Origin: Vandiemenella viatica | Taxonomy: Eukaryota; Arthropoda; Insecta; Orthoptera; Morabidae | DNA: 64,000 bases | Assembly (NCBI GenBank): GCA_031002005.1 | Contig: CM061919.1 | Span: 171,227,121-171,291,120 of the forward strand | Direction of reading: 5' to 3' | In this document: positions 41,090 through 52,017 of the stretch, piece after piece | How positions within the stretch are numbered: the stretch's first letter is position 1 | Layout of the letters: every line of letters begins with the position of its first letter | Notes under the pieces: model-generated | Database searches by the model: none | Seen by the model: the letters and a program-made list of their open reading frames with translations, nothing else | What the model was told of the DNA's origin: nothing | Translations under genes and position numbers: made by a program

Positions 41090-41810
41090 ATGTAAATCCC
41101 AATAAGGCTCCCGGACCAGACGGTATTCCTACAAGATTCTACTCTAGGTACGCAAAGGAAATTGCGCCGTATTTGATGAAATTATATCGCCGTCCTTGGA
41201 TCAAGGAAAAATACCAGCCGAATGGAAGACCGCCATCGTAAGTCCAGTGTTTAAAAATGGGAATGTTAATGATCCTCAAAATTATAGGCCGATCTCGTTA
41301 ACCTCAATATTTTGCAGGATTTTAGAACACATCATCTATTCAAATGTCATGCGGTTTTGGATGAAGGTGAGCTTTTAAACCCAAATCAACATGGATTCAG
41401 AAAAGGCCGATGCTGCGAAACACAACTTGCACTTTAATTCACGACTTGTGCCGTATTATAGATGAGCAATCCCAGGTTGATTTAGTTCTATTAGACTTTA
41501 AAAAAGCTTTCGACACTGTGCCTCACACTAGGTTACTTAGGAAACTTCGTGGTTACGGCATATCTAGACAAATATGCGACTGGGTTGCAGACTTTCTGAG
41601 GGCAGAACACAGTGTGTAGTTCTCGACGGTGAGCGTTCATCACTTACCGAAGTGAGGTCCTCAGGAAGCGTGATAGGGCCTCTGTTGTTTCTCATATACA
41701 TTAATGATTTGTGCGACATAATAAGGGGAATGAAAAGATTATTTGCCGATGATGCTATTATTTATCGTGAAATCAAACCCAGGACGACTGCGCTTTGTTA
41801 CAAGACGATA
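41090..41810 (+). pseudogene. LINE-C reverse transcriptase
   Basis: Blocks seen across three frames: NKAPGPDGIPTRFYSRY, GKIPAEWKTAIVSPVFKNGN, QNYRPISLTSIFCRILEHII, NQHGFRKGRCCETQL, DLVLLDFKKAFDTVPHTRLL with the first catalytic Asp, SSGSVIGPLLFLIYINDLCD and LFADDAIIYREI with the catalytic pair. The tail beyond FADD is short and decayed and ends near 41975. Confidence 0.85.
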
Positions 41811-41999
41811 TTATGAAAATAATTGCGTGGTGTAAAGATGGCAGTTGGAGTTAAACGGTACAAAGTGCCAAGTGACCATTTAGCTCTCTATATACAATTA
41901 ATGGTACTGTCCTTAGAACTGTGGATTCCGCTAAATACCTAGGGGTAACAATTCGTAATAACTCTCTTCTGTTTCATAAATGTTTTATGCCAAATGCAT

Positions 42000-42600
42000 A
42001 AGCTTTGGATTCCTTCTTTTCGTAGGGATTCCAGAGTTTGTGTTGAATTCCAACTACCTTATTTCATAGCCCTATAAAAATATGTCCTTACAACAGAATC
42101 TGCTAAGTTGTCAATGTTGACATTGCCTTCTTTTTCTAATACACTATTGTTCAAATTATTCCCAAAATATATTTCTCTTCGGAACTTAAAAGATGTTTTC
42201 TATCTGCAGCTTTATTGTTTACCCATATTTTCTTCATTTTTTCAAAATTCTGTTTGATCTTCTTATATGCCACATCTACATTACCTGCAACCTTTTCCCC
42301 TTCTACTACTTCCCACTTTTCTTGCAGCCACTTTGTTTTGATTTCTCGCATTTCCTGTTTATTTGATTTCTAACATGTCTCTACTGCTCTCTTCTTGCCT
42401 CATTCATTTCCTCTGATTTATCTGCAAAATTTCTTCTGAATTTTTTTAAAGCCTATTTCTTTTTACCAGCTTTTATTATTTCTCTTCAAATCATTCCAAT
42501 CGCCATCAAAGGAACTCTTACCAGAATTATTTCTTAGATACACGTTTCTCATCTATGTAAATTTTTCTTTATGTTAGATTGATTCTATTTGTTCACTTCC
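42000..42600 (-). mobile_element. RTE-type LINE fragment (endonuclease-RT linker)
   Basis: Minus-strand peptide EIKTKWLQEKWEVVEGEKVA then GNVDVAYKKIKQNFEK, followed by RKEGIQSLCIWHKTFMK in another frame. The WLQEK…DAAYRKIK linker and the KEGIQ.L…I…W block are characteristic of RTE ORF2 between endonuclease and RT. The left end meets truncated LINE-C. The continuing stretch to about 42900 is AT-rich without clear motifs, with a poly-C run near 42937-42945. Confidence 0.6.
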
Positions 42601-43179
42601 AGTCTGTTCTGCCTGTGTTGCTTCTCTGTTCTCTTGAGTTTCAGACGACAATTCACAACTGTTAGACTGTGTTAGAGTTTATGTCGGCTTCTCGGTATGC
42701 TTTACACTCTAGAATTTGATTCCTGAATATCTGTTTGATTGTGATATAATCCATATCTAGCTGCATCCCCTGGACGTTTCCAGGTGTATATCCTTCGTGA
42801 ATGATTCTTAAACAGTGTGTCCTCCCCAAATTCGCTTCCTTGTTCATTTCTTTCTCCGATTCCAAAATTTCCTACAGTATTTCCTTGTATCTTCCACTGC
42901 CACATTTCAATGAACCATGATTATTCGATCTCTTCCCCCCCCCCCTTATTGGACCAGTTTTTCAATTTCATAATTTTTTATCTTTTTTTTTTCTTCATCT
43001 TCCTGTGACGTTGGCATATACCCAACGTACTAGCGAAGGTTGGAGAAATATCAGTTTTGACATTCATCAAAATAATCCTGTCACTGAACTGTTCGTAATA
43101 ACTCACATGATTCCCTATTCTCTTTCTAATTACAAACCTCACACCAGTAACTCCACTTACAACTTATGTGTTCCCCAAC

Positions 43180-43640
43180 CCAGAAATTGTTATTAATTTA
43201 ATTTTATGCAGAAAACGCTCTGGTGGCATTTCCCTAAGTCCCCTATTTACGTCTTTTCATTTCATTTTTTAAATTATTTTATATAATTTGGGTGTTAAAT
43301 TCCTCCTCTAGCTACTTTTCCAATTTACAAATTGGTAAATTATTCTCCACTTCACTTGGTAATTTGTTCCAATCTCTGACTACCTTACCTTTAAAAGAAA
43401 ATTTTCCCACATCCTTATGCATCAAATCGAGTGCCAGCTTGTGGCAATGGTCATATTTTCCCTTCCATAAACTATTACTAATTCTTCGGTCAATATCCCT
43501 CAAGCCCCATCACCAATATGTGCCCTGTACATTCCCAGCACTCTCTTCAACCTCCTCCTGTCCTTCAATGACTCCCAATACAAAATCCTGTGTGTCATTC
43601 CACTTAATCTCACTAATTCTAATCTAACGTAAGTTGTTCT
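43180..43640 (-). mobile_element. LINE-A 3' part
   Basis: Minus-strand peptide MRDIDRRISNSLWKGKYDHC, HKLALDLMHKDVGKFSFKGK, VVRDWNKLPSEVENNLP equals the LINE-A C-terminal tail (compare SSAWKGKVDHDHKLALDFRH at 52104-52397). The complement of its end reads CGCTCTGGTGGCATTTCCCT, the LINE-A terminal hairpin region. Confidence 0.82.
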
Positions 43641-43649
43641 ACCTCACTG

Positions 43650-44188
43650 CCTGCCACATTCAGACTTCTAAAATTACAATTTCCATCTCGTAGAATGTTT
43701 CTATCCATTCCAATGAATACTCTAGGCGCATTCTCCACACGGAGATCCGACTGGGGGCTATTTTAAATCTGGATTATTTTACCCAGGAAGAAGCCACCTC
43801 CTATTGGAAGGATTACATTGCTTTGTGATACTCTTTAGGTCTTTAATGCAGTTTTTTTCGTTGCTTTCTGCATCACAGTGCCGTTGAACATTTCTGGTTC
43901 ATCCACCTTTAGGGGTCGTTTCCAACCACAAGAGCACGAGGGTGAGCTGAACCAATACCTGCTCTTCCGTTCTCCTTTCAGAATGCCGTTGGCAACATTG
44001 GGTGACCCCTTTTATGAGGAATCATTCCGTCGCCATATCCTCGTCTATGCAAACGGGGCAAACCACGCTAAAGATGTGGTTATTTGGTTAAAAGAGGCCA
44101 ATGTAGTCTCCCCAAAAGTTTTAATTTCTACTACAGCCAGTAATAGACCAATAAAATGTATTGTTACCACTTTCCACACAACAATAAA
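43650..44188. other. Unassigned, one plus-strand frame
   Basis: A 105-residue plus-strand frame (43878-44192; includes GSSTFRGRFQPQEHEGELNQ) is not recognised and its sequence does not resemble a known transposon protein. No repeats seen. Confidence 0.3.
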
Positions 44189-44189
44189 T

Positions 44190-44330
44190 AAATAATGGGA
44201 AGGAATTCGGCCATGGTCTTTTGAAGGAAACATCCTGGCATTTGCCTGGAGTGATTTGGGAAACCATGGAAAACCCAAATCTGGATGCCCGGACGGGGAT
44301 TCGAACCGCCGTGGTAGGCGCCGTACTGTG
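44190..44330 (-). mobile_element. tRNA-like SINE
   Basis: On the minus strand: GGCGGTTCGAATCCCCGTCC (a B box matching GGTTCGAATCC), CATCCAGATTTGGGTTTTCC, ATGGTTTCCCAAATCACTCC, then the body to CCGAATTCCTTCCCATTATT. It is the best B box among the five copies here. The A-box half beyond 44330 is unclear. Confidence 0.78.
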
Positions 44331-44847
44331 TTTTGTAGGTAGTTATTGCTATAACAGTCGCTTACATTTTCGAGAGCTACTATTAGTTTTATTTCCACCT
44401 CTTTTTAGGTTTTACCATACGCAAGAATGACTGTGTTAGATGCATAGACAAACAAAAAAAAGCATTGGCCCCAGACTTGTCGGCTAATCATTTTACATGA
44501 GCTGGATGAGAACACTCCCTTGTGGGAGGTTATTTTTCTCACAATTAGCAGTGTTGGGCCACAATGGTGGTTATTCTCTAATTAGTGAACTGCTCTCTAT
44601 AATCTTACAACGCGCACTGCTTTATCTCTTTGTCGCCAACCGGCTTCCCAGGACTAGAGGTAGGGAATGGACATTTGCTATTGGCTAAGCATAACGCTGC
44701 TTTCTCAGGGACAGTACATGAAAGGCTTCTGTTTCCTTCATGTGCGCAGGCTTGGACTATGTTTTCCACAGTAACTGCAACGCTAGGCTCTAGTTTTGCA
44801 ATAGCGCCAAATCACCATAGGATGCGGCTTAATGTTACGTTACAGTC
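44330..44847. other. Target region of the nested hAT elements, unassigned
   Basis: Roughly 500 bp without a gene. Short frames are not recognised. The 8 bases TCTAGTCA (44848-44855) are near-duplicated at 49841-49848. Confidence 0.45.
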
Positions 44848-45724
44848 TCTAGTCACAGTGGCGGATCTAGGATTTTTTCGAACTGGGGCAAAAACTTCAC
44901 GCGGTGCCCCACCCCCCCCCCCCCCCCCGCCCAATGAAACACCACACTCAGTTGAGTACTATTAAACTAACGTGATAAAAAAGACAGACATTTTATTGCT
45001 TGTATTATATATACACATAATCATAAATGTAACGCACGAGCCGGTCCTTAGCAGGCCCTAGCAAAATTTGCACTAAATGTTCCTACAACTTCACTCGTCG
45101 AGCTTTCATTTCCGCCAAAGGGTCTATAACTTCAACATAATTCGTCTCATAAGTTGTTTCTATTTTCGATTGATAAGATCGTGAGGTTAGAAAGACGTTC
45201 CTGGCTCATTGTTGATCTCAGGTAGGTTTTTATGATTTTTAGTTTACTAAAACTCCGCTCGCAGCATGCGGACGTCGTTGGTAACGTGCAGTATATTTCG
45301 AGCTACACAAATATTAGGAAAGGCTTCCTGCAATCATTTTACACATGTGTTGCAACAATTGGAATGGAGTAGCTGTTCCATCGATTCCATTAAAATCGAG
45401 CTTGTTGTTTAAACACGGCTAGTTCTTGACAAAAACCAATTGCGTTTAAGTCCTTGGAGTATCTGCTTGCTAGAACGGCTCCATTTTTTTTTTTTTTTTT
45501 GGAGATCTTCTGTGGACATATTTACTAACGTGTGGCACCAAGGAAGGCAAAGTTTTCATTTAGTTTTATTGTACTTTCTACCCTTATTCCTATTTCCGTT
45601 AAATATGTCAAATACAACTTTTACATCTTTGGAAAACAGTTGTGAGGGGTCTAATGCTCTTGAATCGTCCTCGCAGATTTCGCCTCTTTCGTTTGGAAAT
45701 TCTTTTACTTTTGAGTATCGGAAC

Positions 45725-48502
45725 TAGGGTTACCAGATGATGGTCTTCAAAAAAGAGGACATTTCTAGATTAATACTAAATTCTGCAAAAGTGTTGTGGG
45801 TTTCTCAACATTTACGGATGTTGCATTAAGATAAATTATAACTACACACTTAATAAATAAAAATATTTAAGATATGCATAATTCACTATACTTTTTGCAA
45901 ATGAAACGTCTACAATAGGTAGTATATTACTTCATTTTATTAAATCATGCAACGTTACAACAATTTGTGGCACATTTTAATATAAACTACAAAAAATCAT
46001 CATTAGTACATTTCTCATCTTCATCATTATTCCCTGAAGTACTCAGATATTTCTTTGATGAACCAATTTCTGAGAGTAATTTCTTATTTTCCAACAAATA
46101 ATTATAAAACTGTACACAAGATAAATCCTTATAATTATATTGCACACTTATAATTCCCTTAACAGACTCAACACTGAGTCTATTTCTATCTTTGGTCCAC
46201 TGACTGTTTGCTAATGAAAAAATCCTTTCTACACTAGCATTGTGGCTGGGAATAGCAAAGAAAAACTCCGCAATTTTTAGTAGTTCTGAGAAACAAGCAC
46301 CATTCTTTGACTCTCGGAAATATTTACACCAGATATCATTTGACAACTGATCTGTATTAACGTTAGCCTGGTTTGTCAAAAATTTCTGAAAGTTGCAAAA
46401 CTGATCAAAGCACTTTACATCATCTATTTTAATATTAAGTTTTTCATTTAGGTACAGAATTGTTTGTTCCACATCTCCCCAATTTGGAGAATTCTTCAGA
46501 CCCATCCATTTAAATACCAAAAACTCTTGATACTGAACCAACCATTTCTTAAGATACGTAATTGTTGCATCATAAACATGTGCTATTTCTCCTTCTAGCA
46601 TATCACATTTAGAACCATAACCTTCATCCCGTTTTTTTCTCAAAATTTCTTTTAGTTTTAAAGATTTGAAATTCTGGATTTTTCTTTCCTGAAGAGCATT
46701 CAACACACCCTCAAGAATATGTATCATTTCTACCAGTGAATTTTTCTCTTTTTCTAGGGCCAAAATATTATGTTGAAATAATGACATAAGAGAATGAACA
46801 AACCATAATCGTGCTTCACTAAGCTCATTTTGGAAAAACATTTTAATCAGAATTGGAATTTCACCCTGAGAACTGAAATATGATTTCAGTGCTGGATACA
46901 TCTCAATTAGTCTCGTAACGCAAGGAAAAAGGGACAGCCACCTACTCTTCACCTATATTGTACATCTACAAAATCACAAAAGTCCTTAAGACTTTCAGTA
47001 CGTACTGTGTACACAGAAAAATAATTAAATATTTTTAATACTATGGAATCAACATCTAATGTGAGTCCTGCATCAATACCATGTTGAATGCAGTTATGTA
47101 AAACATGAGCAGGGCAGCCTAATCCTACTAATCTATCATTTAAATTGTTTTTCAGATGGGCGAAAACATTATTTCCCGACCTCTTACCAAGTCCACTAAT
47201 CCCACCAAAATTTGTATTTGTATTGTCCCCAGAAAAAGCAACACATTTATTATTAATACCTCTACTTCTAAGAGTATCACATATGTAAGATGCAATCGTT
47301 TCAGATTTTTCATTTGGACTACTTTTAAGTTCTATCACTTTTGTTTGAATTCCCCCAGATTTAAAGTCATAGTATTGAATTAGAATTGGAAACAGTTTCA
47401 CAGAACCATGGTTACTGCCGTCTGTTGCAACACCAAAACATGAAATACACTCCAAAGCGTCAATAGAAGCATTAACAGAATGAGGTGACAATACAGAATT
47501 AATAATGGCTTCTGTTTTAGTGCGAGCACATGACATTTGTTTCGCTATATTTGAGTCTGTAAATAACACTTTCTGCAGTTTTCCAGTACAGTCCATTGAT
47601 TTAAAACTTTGATGATGCTTGACTGTGTGAAAAGATAGGGTGCCTTCAGCTGCATGGACCAGATCATTAATTTTGGAATCCTTTTTTGCAAAAAAATCGT
47701 CAACTTTGGATGAAGATGCTGCAGTACGTATCCGCGTTTTGTGTTTTTCAGTGTTTTTGTGAGCTTCTAGGTCTAGCCCCCCTGCAAATTAATAATTGTG
47801 CGTGTTATACGTTATTCAGTGTAAGAAAATCTGAGCTATTACACGCAAATTTCCAGTGTCATACGATATTTACGTAAAATCGGTCCCATGGTTATAAATC
47901 TTACCTTTATTAGCAACTGAAACAAATGTTCCTGATGGGCAGATAAGACATTCTGCCTCTGAGCTAATTCTTCCCGGTCTGAAGTCAGGAAATCGTTTTT
48001 GTAATTCGTCACTGAAGACACATTTGCGTTTTGGCATGATTTCACTTGAACAGTAAAACTGCTTCACTTCACAACAACCAAAACGCAACTAACAGTAAAG
48101 CAGTTGAAAACAATGATTCTAGAAGCCGAGCTGACTACCGAAGTACTTTGCATTGTTGCGTACATAATGTTCTTCACCGGCCGCCCCGCAGCTCGTATTT
48201 CACGATAATTGCCTCGCCACCTATTGCTCAGAAATCGTAACTATATCTTGACACAGTGCCGAGACAGAAAAAGGAAAAGTGTAGATAAAATATCACATTG
48301 TTGGCATAAAGGTTAAATTCTTTAGGGTTTACCATTTTGACAGATGGGAGAGTTTTATTCCCACACTTTCAAGTTCAGGCAGTAGTAAAACGGAACTAAA
48401 AAAAAGAGGACATTCCTTGATTTTTCTCAAAACCCCCCGGACCATTTTTACGGTCCAAAAAAGAGGACATGTCCGGGTAAAAGAGGACATCTGGTAACCC
48501 TA
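45725..48502 (-). mobile_element. Inner hAT element, 2778 bp, exact 8-bp duplication
   Basis: Ends TAGGGTTACCAGATG and CATCTGGTAACCCTA are perfect 15-bp inverted repeats. ATCGGAAC lies at 45717-45724 and 48503-48510. Subterminal copies of AAAGAGGACAT occur next to the left end (about 45751) and three times near the right end (about 48403, 48461 and 48481). It carries one transposase gene on the minus strand, interrupted by a 123-nt intron and one frameshift. It is younger than the outer hAT it split. Confidence 0.95.
45987..48037 (-). pseudogene. hAT transposase with BED-type zinc finger (two exons, one break)
   Basis: Exon 1 (48037-47905) encodes MPKRKCVFSDELQKRFPDFR and the first zinc ligands ECLICPSG; a GTAAGA donor lies at 47904. 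Exon 2 starts at 47781 after ATTTGCAG and continues in frame with LDLEAHKNTEKHKTRIRT, which supplies the two His of a C2H2 BED finger. Catalytic landmarks follow: Asp in FGVATDGSNHGS, Asp in CVAFSGDNTNTNFGG, the GCPAHVLHNCI motif, and Glu in SHNASVERIFSLANSQW at the C-terminal dimerisation domain. A frameshift with loss of a few codons near 46950 (between VDVQY and KSRWLSLFP) disables it; otherwise about 660 residues, the usual hAT size. Confidence 0.9.
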
Positions 48503-48510
48503 ATCGGAAC

Positions 48511-49700
48511 GGTTCCCAATTTTTGTAAGACAGGTGTAGCTTCTTTGATCCAATATTCTATCGACTTTAGTCTCATTTCTTACAATATCTTAATAAGCCC
48601 TTTCATTAGTGACACATATCGCGAAAGGATTATGTCCTCCTTTTGTATTTCCACATTTACTCTATAATTTCTCGAAGAAGGTTAGCCCAAATTGTTAATT
48701 TGAGGATAAATTTAAAATCCAATACACCATGTAAGAGATGAGCGGATTCATACTTACATTCTGCAGCTAGAGAAGATTCTTCAATTTCTTCAATTTCCTC
48801 CAACTTTGACAACTTCAGGTAAATTATTCAATAGGGCAAGGTGTTTGGTCGACCATCTTGTCTGGCTACTACCTTTTAAGTTGGTTTTTGTACATTTTTT
48901 TATTATTTCCCACTGCGTAGTGGATCCAACGAAGAAGCAATAAAGTTTTTGTACAAGTCGAAGTAGACTAACCAAAAAAAAAAAAAAAAAAAATTAGATA
49001 TCGTCTCGTCCACCAGAAGATTGTAAGCGAGAATAAGCGAGTAATCCAAACTTTCTAAAAACAATTAATATTTCAACAACCATAAAAAAACTGGTATTTT
49101 CAGGATATGGCTGCTTAACAGCCTATTCCCTAAACATGTTTTCGGAGAGCGACGTTTTATGAATGCTTTATTGTAGGTTTATGTGTTGAGAAACAGCGGT
49201 ATGTGCTAATAACAATTGATAGTATAAGAAGGAAGTCTTTCTCGGCGTTGAGAATGTATAAACTGCTCTCGGGTGACTAGCCGAGTCAAGAGTGCGTTGT
49301 CACACGATATTTCGGCGACTAGAATCATTGCCGCCATCTTCAGGCCCATATAAGTTAATGATCCGTTTTTGTTTTTGTTTTTTTTACTTGTCCTCGGATT
49401 GACAAAGGATGAGAAACGCTGAGATATTTGATAACGATAGATTCTTCCTTACCTGTTAATGTTTCGTTTCCAGTAATAAATATTTAAACTCGTTCAGCAT
49501 AAAAGTATATATTAAAACAAAACTGGGCTAATCAGTCGAACGCAGCTGCAAGAATGTGAACATTAGATGGCAAAATTTATTAATCCAAGAATAACGCGAG
49601 TTCCGGCTAACAATGACGGAAGGTCACTCTGTCACAGAACAATGAATTTTCCGTCCTTTCAAGTTGCCGCCGCGGTCAGTGTACCACGGCGCTATACCTA
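48511..49700 (-). other. Outer hAT remnant, N-terminal half side
   Basis: Contains the 48790-48975 transposase remnant and a poly(A) run (48974-48991). The rest is decayed and no zinc finger could be read. Confidence 0.45.
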
Positions 49701-49848
49701 AAAAAAAAAAAGGGTTGGCAGCACATGAATATTTCGCCCTGGCGCTTATAAAAAGATGCCACCAACCCTGAATTTGGCGCCCCCCTGAAGTTGTCGTCCG
49801 GGCAAGAGCCCCGGTTTGACCCCCCCTAGATCCGGCACTGACTAGTCA

Positions 49849-51440
49849 GAACGCAATCTACCGTTCTTAAAGCTAATAATTTAGCACATGAAGGAAGTGG
49901 CAAGATGGGATCCTCTTTCGTGTAAGCTTCTTATTCCGCACTCGCACTTCCTGTCACTTTCGCCGCTAAGTAATAGCTGATTAATTATTTGGTCAGGGGG
50001 ACCTGGGCGGGGGGAAGGGGAGATGGATCCTTATTAAGTTTTTGATAGCAGCATCTGGAGCTATTTAGCTTCATATCTACTCCTGAAATTAGGTTACATC
50101 ATTTCACTTAATATTAATAATATACTAAATCAAATTGAGGAAACACTGCCATTGAAAATGTGACAGTAAGAAAAATATGCAACGACCACTGTTTTCAATT
50201 TTCAAAGAGAGAATTTTAATTTTATATTTCAACTGTCATGTATCAATTGCGGCAGTTGTAGACTCTATATTAGAAATATCGGAAAGGAGGGTTGAGAACG
50301 AGTGAGATCTTTATTACATTGAATGATCTAAAAAATATAGATCGCAACATGAATTGAAAGATTCAAGTGTAATTTTATTATCTGTATGCATTTAACTCAT
50401 TCATGATATCAACAGCAGCGTTAATATTAAATACAATCAATATTAAAAAGTAATGTTTTATTTCAACAAGCAACTGCAAGGGAAATAGCCTACAATAATT
50501 AAGGACTTGAAAAATTATATGACGGCCGAGGAAAATATACAGTACACAAAGAAAAAGTTTGTAACATTTTTGGCTGGGAGAGCACAAAGGATAGTTTGGC
50601 CGCATTGCATTCCAGATCTGTCTTGGCTTTACCTACAGATTAACGCTTAATCTGAACCACGTGACGTCCTGGCGTACTCTCATATTTAAAGTAATTGGAA
50701 TATCATTACACTTTATTAAACCTATCTAATTGTAAACTATCAACTCAGTCATTTGATACACATAAGTGATTGGGGAGTAAACAATGACAATACAAGTCTG
50801 TCTCGCCAAGGAATTAATCTCGTGTTTTTCTTTATGATTGGATGTAAAAATTTAAATGAGATATAGTCTTTATTATTAAGTTAACGCTATGCTGAAACAT
50901 TTAAAAGTTTTAATGGCATGCAAGCTGAGTTAAAAATATTTGTAAATTGTTGTAGCAATAATTTACGTATTGATATCTATTAACTGATAATCTACTATGT
51001 AATTTCCTAAGCTCACTCACCACCTCGATAGCTATTGGCTGGTGAACGGTGTCACGTGTCAGCCTTCGCTCGCAAATTAATAGCCACCAGACATATCATT
51101 AGAAGAAAATAGGGGTTATGTCCACAATTTAATAGCTAATCAACTGCTACCAAATTAATTGCCATAATACATTCACTAAGTTTACTTTTCGTAGCATTTC
51201 ATAGTTTAAAAAAATTCGACGAACTTTAAGGCTGAAAAACCTGTAGTTGTTTTTCAGTAACATGTTGATCATGAAAGCAACATAAAAAATTTTAAAAAAA
51301 ACTAAAATTACTCATGATCTCTGCTGTTATCACCAATGCCTATGGTCATTCCAGCCTAGGCTAAAATTTAATTTTATTAAAACTTTCGCTAATGATGTAG
51401 CTTGACCAAAGTTTATACATTACGATTTATATGCTTTTTA
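49849..51440. other. No recognisable feature
   Basis: About 1.6 kb of AT-rich DNA without a convincing gene, tail or terminal repeat. P-like copy 4 begins at 51453. Confidence 0.45.
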
Positions 51441-51452
51441 CATATTTCGCTG

Positions 51453-51998
51453 CATGGAGGAAAGAAATATATGGAGAAGAAATACCGCTTATTCTATGAC
51501 GCCGCCTCTAAGCTCTCGGCTGATACTGCGCAAGCGCAGTGGCGGTTGCAGCCATATTATTTATCCATACTATTGCTATTTGGAGAATGTATATCCCGAA
51601 AACTAAGCAATATATCGAAAAATTTTATTCTTTATTTTCGATTTGTATCGTCGTGTTACATAAGAATCTATCACTAAATTTGACTTTGGGGACACGTTTC
51701 TTCTGAATTTCAACCAGAAACTCCACTCTTTTGAGAGAGTATATCTCCAGAACTAAGCACGATATCAAAAAATTTTATTCGTCATTTTTGATGTGTCTCG
51801 TCAAGTTACATAATAATTCATCATCAAATTGCGGTGCCACGGTTGTCTTATGATTCCCTTGAGGTTTTTGTGCCTGTTTCCCGCGTTTCTCCTGCCAAGC
51901 AATATGGCGGTCTCTCCTCCCCACTTCTCTCCACCCGGTTTCACTCCAGTTTGTGCTGAAGGTCCCTTGCGTCGTCTCCATATATTCCTTCCTCCATG
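51453..51998 (+). mobile_element. P-superfamily element copy 4 (short, no THAP exon)
   Basis: Starts CATGGAGGAAAGAAATATAT and ends TATATTCCTTCCTCCATG. The left 110 bp follow the 5' flank of the THAP exon in other copies (TGCGCAAGCGCAGTGGCGG…), then jump straight into two subterminal repeat units (51590-51830) and the common 3' end. The THAP exon is lost in an internal deletion. The 8 bases on either side (TTTCGCTG and AATTAAAC) do not match, so one flank was altered, perhaps by the adjoining LINE-A. Confidence 0.78.
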
Positions 51999-52017
51999 AA
52001 TTAAACCAACTGGAACT

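Larger units (their letters stand above)
38470..41975 (+). mobile_element. LINE-C retrotransposon (CR1-like), many breaks, 3'-truncated
   Basis: Order on the plus strand: tandem 5' leader (38471-38720), ORF1 with an SGNH-hydrolase-like domain (about 38756-39655), ORF2 endonuclease (39840-40480), linker, and reverse transcriptase (41090-41810), ending abruptly around 41975 next to RTE sequence. An esterase-type ORF1 before an EN-RT ORF2 is known from CR1/L2-group LINEs. ORF2 has roughly ten frame breaks, so it is an old copy. Confidence 0.82.
44856..49840 (-). mobile_element. Outer hAT element, decayed, interrupted by a second hAT
   Basis: Left end CAGTGGCGGATCTAGGAT and right end, read inversely, CAGTGCCGGATCTAGGGG. 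The flanks TCTAGTCA and ACTAGTCA form an 8-bp duplication with one mismatch. Minus-strand remnants of a hAT transposase lie on both sides of the inner element: VQKLYCFFVGSTTQWEIIKK and SSQTRWSTKHLALLN (48790-48975), and [20 protein letters not shown] then [13 protein letters not shown] (about 45265-45150), the C-terminal dimerisation block. Without the insertion the element is about 2.2 kb and badly decayed. Confidence 0.82.

Noticed and set aside
46950..46975. Second intron in the inner hAT transposase
   Set aside because: Only a handful of codons are missing and no GT-AG pair brackets the break; a small deletion with frameshift is simpler.
51445..52006. Target duplication for P-like copy 4
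   Set aside because: TTTCGCTG and AATTAAAC differ, so no duplication can be claimed even though both terminal sequences are clear.
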